This document shows positions 62,344-64,000 of a stretch of DNA of 64,000 bases, piece after piece. This DNA comes from Desulfobulbaceae bacterium (GTDB lineage: Bacteria; Desulfobacterota; Desulfobulbia; Desulfobulbales; SURF-16): NCBI GenBank assembly GCA_020444175.1, contig JAHLLM010000012.1, forward strand, positions 62,001-126,000. The letters are read 5' to 3'. Made by a program: the position numbers and the translations under genes. The notes under the pieces were generated by a model. The model ran no database searches. It saw nothing but the letters and a program-made list of their open reading frames with translations, and had not been told where the DNA came from. Every line of letters begins with the position of its first letter. Within the stretch, counting starts at the first letter, position 1.

Positions 62344-63420
62344 ATGAATAATCTCATACATAAGCGTATGCCCGCCCCCTTCTCTTATCTTCGTGTTCGC
62401 AACCTCGCATATTTCTTTTTTTTCTGTCTTTTCATGCTTCTGGCTTCCTGTGACAACATAAAGGAGCCCCAGGAAACGTATACTCTGAACGGCTCGACAA
62501 TGGGAACGACGTATCTTGTCAAGATAGCTGACAGTGCCCCGCAAATATCAGCGGAAAATCTGCAGGCGGCCATCGACGCAGAGCTTGAAAAAATCAATAA
62601 TCAGATGTCCACTTACAGACCATTGTCTGAAATTTCACAATTCAACCAGGCTACTTCTTTTATATGGGTTCCTGTCTCGGAAAGCACTGCCCAGGTTGTT
62701 ACATTTGCTCTTGGAATATATAAGAAAACAAAAGGAGCCTTTGACATTGCTGTTTATCCCCTTGTTAGGCTCTGGGGCTTTGGACCAGAGGCAAAAATGG
62801 AAAGAAAGGTCCCTGATCCGAGAAAGATTTTCGAATTAAGACAATTCTCAGACAGCCAATTTGTTAGAACCCGTTTCGACCCTCCTTCACTTCGCAAAAG
62901 CCATTATGATATTGAGGTGGATCTTTCCGCTCTTGCCAAAGGTTTTGCCGTTGACCAGATTACGGCATTATTAAAACAACATGGCATAGAAAATTTTCTC
63001 ATCGAAATCGGCGGCGAGATACGAGCCCAGGGAAAGAAGAAAAATGGTACTGCCTGGATCGTCGGTATTGAAAAGCCGTCCCCTGATGCAAGGAAGATAG
63101 AAGAACTCATTGCACTCCAGGACCGTTCATTAGCTACTTCAGGAGATTATCGGAATTTTTTTGAAGAGAAAGGACATCGTTATTCGCATCTGATTGATCC
63201 CAGGACAGGCAGACCCATAACCCATAATCTTACTTCGGTAACAGTCATTGCTGACGAATGCATGACGGCGGATGCCTGGTCAACAGCTCTCATGGTTCTC
63301 GGACCGGAAGAAGGTTATTCTGTGGCTGTGGACAATAACCTTGCTGCTCTTTTTATAACAAGAGCAAGAGATGGGTTCGAAATAAAGACAACTCCCCTCT
63401 TCCCCAAACAAGTTCAATAA
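62344..63420 (+). CDS. apbE: FAD:protein FMN transferase (ApbE), lipoprotein
   Basis: 358 residues. A signal peptide with lipobox (LFMLLASCDN; lipidated Cys near residue 36) is followed by the ApbE domain with GSTMGTTYLVKI, DLSALAKGFAVDQ, GGEIRAQG and TSGDYRNFFE. C-terminal motif SHLIDPRTGRPI. It attaches FMN covalently to threonines of NQR/RNF-type subunits in the periplasm. The neighbouring NqrF-like gene fits that. The start is uncertain: no good ribosome site at 62344; an ATG at 62368 is possible. Confidence 0.9.
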   Translation: MNNLIHKRMPAPFSYLRVRNLAYFFFFCLFMLLASCDNIKEPQETYTLNGSTMGTTYLVKIADSAPQISAENLQAAIDAELEKINNQMSTYRPLSEISQFNQATSFIWVPVSESTAQVVTFALGIYKKTKGAFDIAVYPLVRLWGFGPEAKMERKVPDPRKIFELRQFSDSQFVRTRFDPPSLRKSHYDIEVDLSALAKGFAVDQITALLKQHGIENFLIEIGGEIRAQGKKKNGTAWIVGIEKPSPDARKIEELIALQDRSLATSGDYRNFFEEKGHRYSHLIDPRTGRPITHNLTSVTVIADECMTADAWSTALMVLGPEEGYSVAVDNNLAALFITRARDGFEIKTTPLFPKQVQ

Positions 63421-63484
63421 GACGCGTTTCAAAGAAAAAATAACGAATCGCCCGGCCGATATAGGCACAATCTGCCATTGGCTT

Positions 63485-63515
63485 CTGACACGAAAGGCAA
63501 GGCCTTTCCCGTTTT
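63485..63515 (+). terminator. Possible terminator after apbE
   Basis: A short AAAGGC-AAG-GCCTTT hairpin followed by CCCGTTTTATT, between the convergent apbE and NqrF-like genes. Weak. Confidence 0.35.
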
Positions 63516-64000
63516 ATTCAAACTTGTCAAAACAAATATTCTCCTGGGGAATTCCCTTTTGCAGGAGAAGATCATTACACGATTGAACCATGGCGGGAAC
63601 GCCGCAAATATACACCTCAATCCCGCTGTTATCAGGGATGTATTTGCGGATCAAGTCTGTCACCCTTCCTTTTTCACCGTCCCACGTATCCTCCTCTGTA
63701 GTCCGGGACAGGGTTGGAATATAGGTAAAACTCGGATGAGTTTTATCAAACTCATGAAGCTCATCGTAGTAAATGAGATCTTCGGGCTTTTTATCGCCGA
63801 AAAACAGGGTGATTTTCCTTTTTGCACCCTCACGATAGATTTTATGCAGCATAGACCGAATGGGTGCAAGCCCTGATCCTGTGGCAATCATCAGCATATC
63901 TTTTTCTGATTCGCGCAGGCAGAACTCACCGAAAGGACCGCGAGCAATCAACTCATCGCCAACCTGAAGATAATCATGCACATATGTTGAAACAACCCCG
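63514..64000 (-). CDS. NqrF-like NADH-dependent flavoprotein reductase, C-terminal part
   Basis: The gene runs off the right edge; only the last ~162 residues are present. They hold the end of the FAD-binding domain (GDELIARGPFGEF) and the ferredoxin-reductase NAD-binding domain (MIATGSGLAPIRSML, TLFFGDKKPEDLIY, VYICGVPAMVQSC, final ICFDKFE). This is the layout of NqrF and related oxygenase reductases; proximity of apbE favours an NQR- or RNF-like complex, but the upstream genes are not visible. Confidence 0.8.
   Translation of the reverse strand, partial: GVVSTYVHDYLQVGDELIARGPFGEFCLRESEKDMLMIATGSGLAPIRSMLHKIYREGAKRKITLFFGDKKPEDLIYYDELHEFDKTHPSFTYIPTLSRTTEEDTWDGEKGRVTDLIRKYIPDNSGIEVYICGVPAMVQSCNDLLLQKGIPQENICFDKFE

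Overview
This window looks like a chromosomal segment of a strictly respiratory, anaerobic Desulfobacterota bacterium, most likely of the Desulfobulbales type. That is an inference from gene content: an NrfD/Fe-S/triheme cytochrome quinone-oxidoreductase module, a DUF3373 porin beside a c-type cytochrome, a TauE/SafE exporter with its TIGR02186 partner, several sigma-54 systems, a two-CW protein and long-form HisG. Base composition is moderate and the gene order is that of an ordinary chromosome. I see no prophage, integrase, transposase, CRISPR array or rRNA.

Layout. 1-3.4 kb: the tail of a hydantoinase-B-type gene, a two-CW protein, engB, and a hisI-hisG operon led by a small Cys-rich ORF. 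3.9-9.4 kb: an HD-GYP response regulator, a chemoreceptor, and a c-type cytochrome with a DUF3373 porin. 9.5-16.9 kb: a coiled-coil protein of unknown function, an SlyD-like isomerase, thiD, a REC-histidine kinase hybrid, coaX, an LD-carboxypeptidase and plsC. 17-22.5 kb: a MITE-like palindrome, a large DUF748 envelope protein, prmA and a Cys-rich YkgJ-like protein.

22.3-36 kb is the most unusual part. A 2,684-bp segment (end of the ykgJ-like gene, a MerR-type regulator, an NrfD membrane subunit, a small membrane protein and their complete sigma-54 control region) occurs twice in direct orientation with no difference seen. The copies are separated by 878 bp of sequence that looks non-coding. 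Next come a triheme cytochrome and a four-cluster Fe-S protein, a divergent sigma-54 activator with three tandem Cys-containing PAS domains, and a diverged second MerR-NrfD-small-protein set. A 16-17-bp motif (GGACGCAAAATAMGCCC) recurs upstream of the sigma-54 promoters, inside the activator's own leader, in the spacer and before ftsH. Two of these sites stand upstream of a near-perfect orphan sigma-54 promoter (35645-35659), followed about 165 nt later by a strong terminator. I read this as a sigma-54-dependent small RNA with C/U-rich segments complementary to ribosome-binding sites of the nearby NrfD operons. Together these form a candidate regulon: PAS-Cys sensor/activator, enhancer motif, NrfD modules, sRNA.

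36-41 kb: ftsH, tRNA-Lys(CUU), a Cache-HAMP-PAS sensor without a kinase domain, and a SrkA-like kinase. 41-56 kb is a stress and phosphotransfer region. One operon encodes a PEP-synthase-like protein, a lone receiver domain, two tandem-domain universal stress proteins and a broken trkH. A TIGR02186-TauE pair and a histidine kinase/sigma-54 regulator pair follow, then a second PEP-synthase-like paralogue. Both paralogues keep the nucleotide-binding and phosphohistidine regions but have an unrecognised C-terminal domain in place of the PEP/pyruvate barrel. 55.7-62.1 kb: a compact pdhA-pdhB-pdhC-lpd-lipB-lipA operon for pyruvate dehydrogenase and its lipoylation. 62.3-64 kb: apbE, convergent with the C-terminal part of an NqrF-like flavoprotein reductase that runs off the window.
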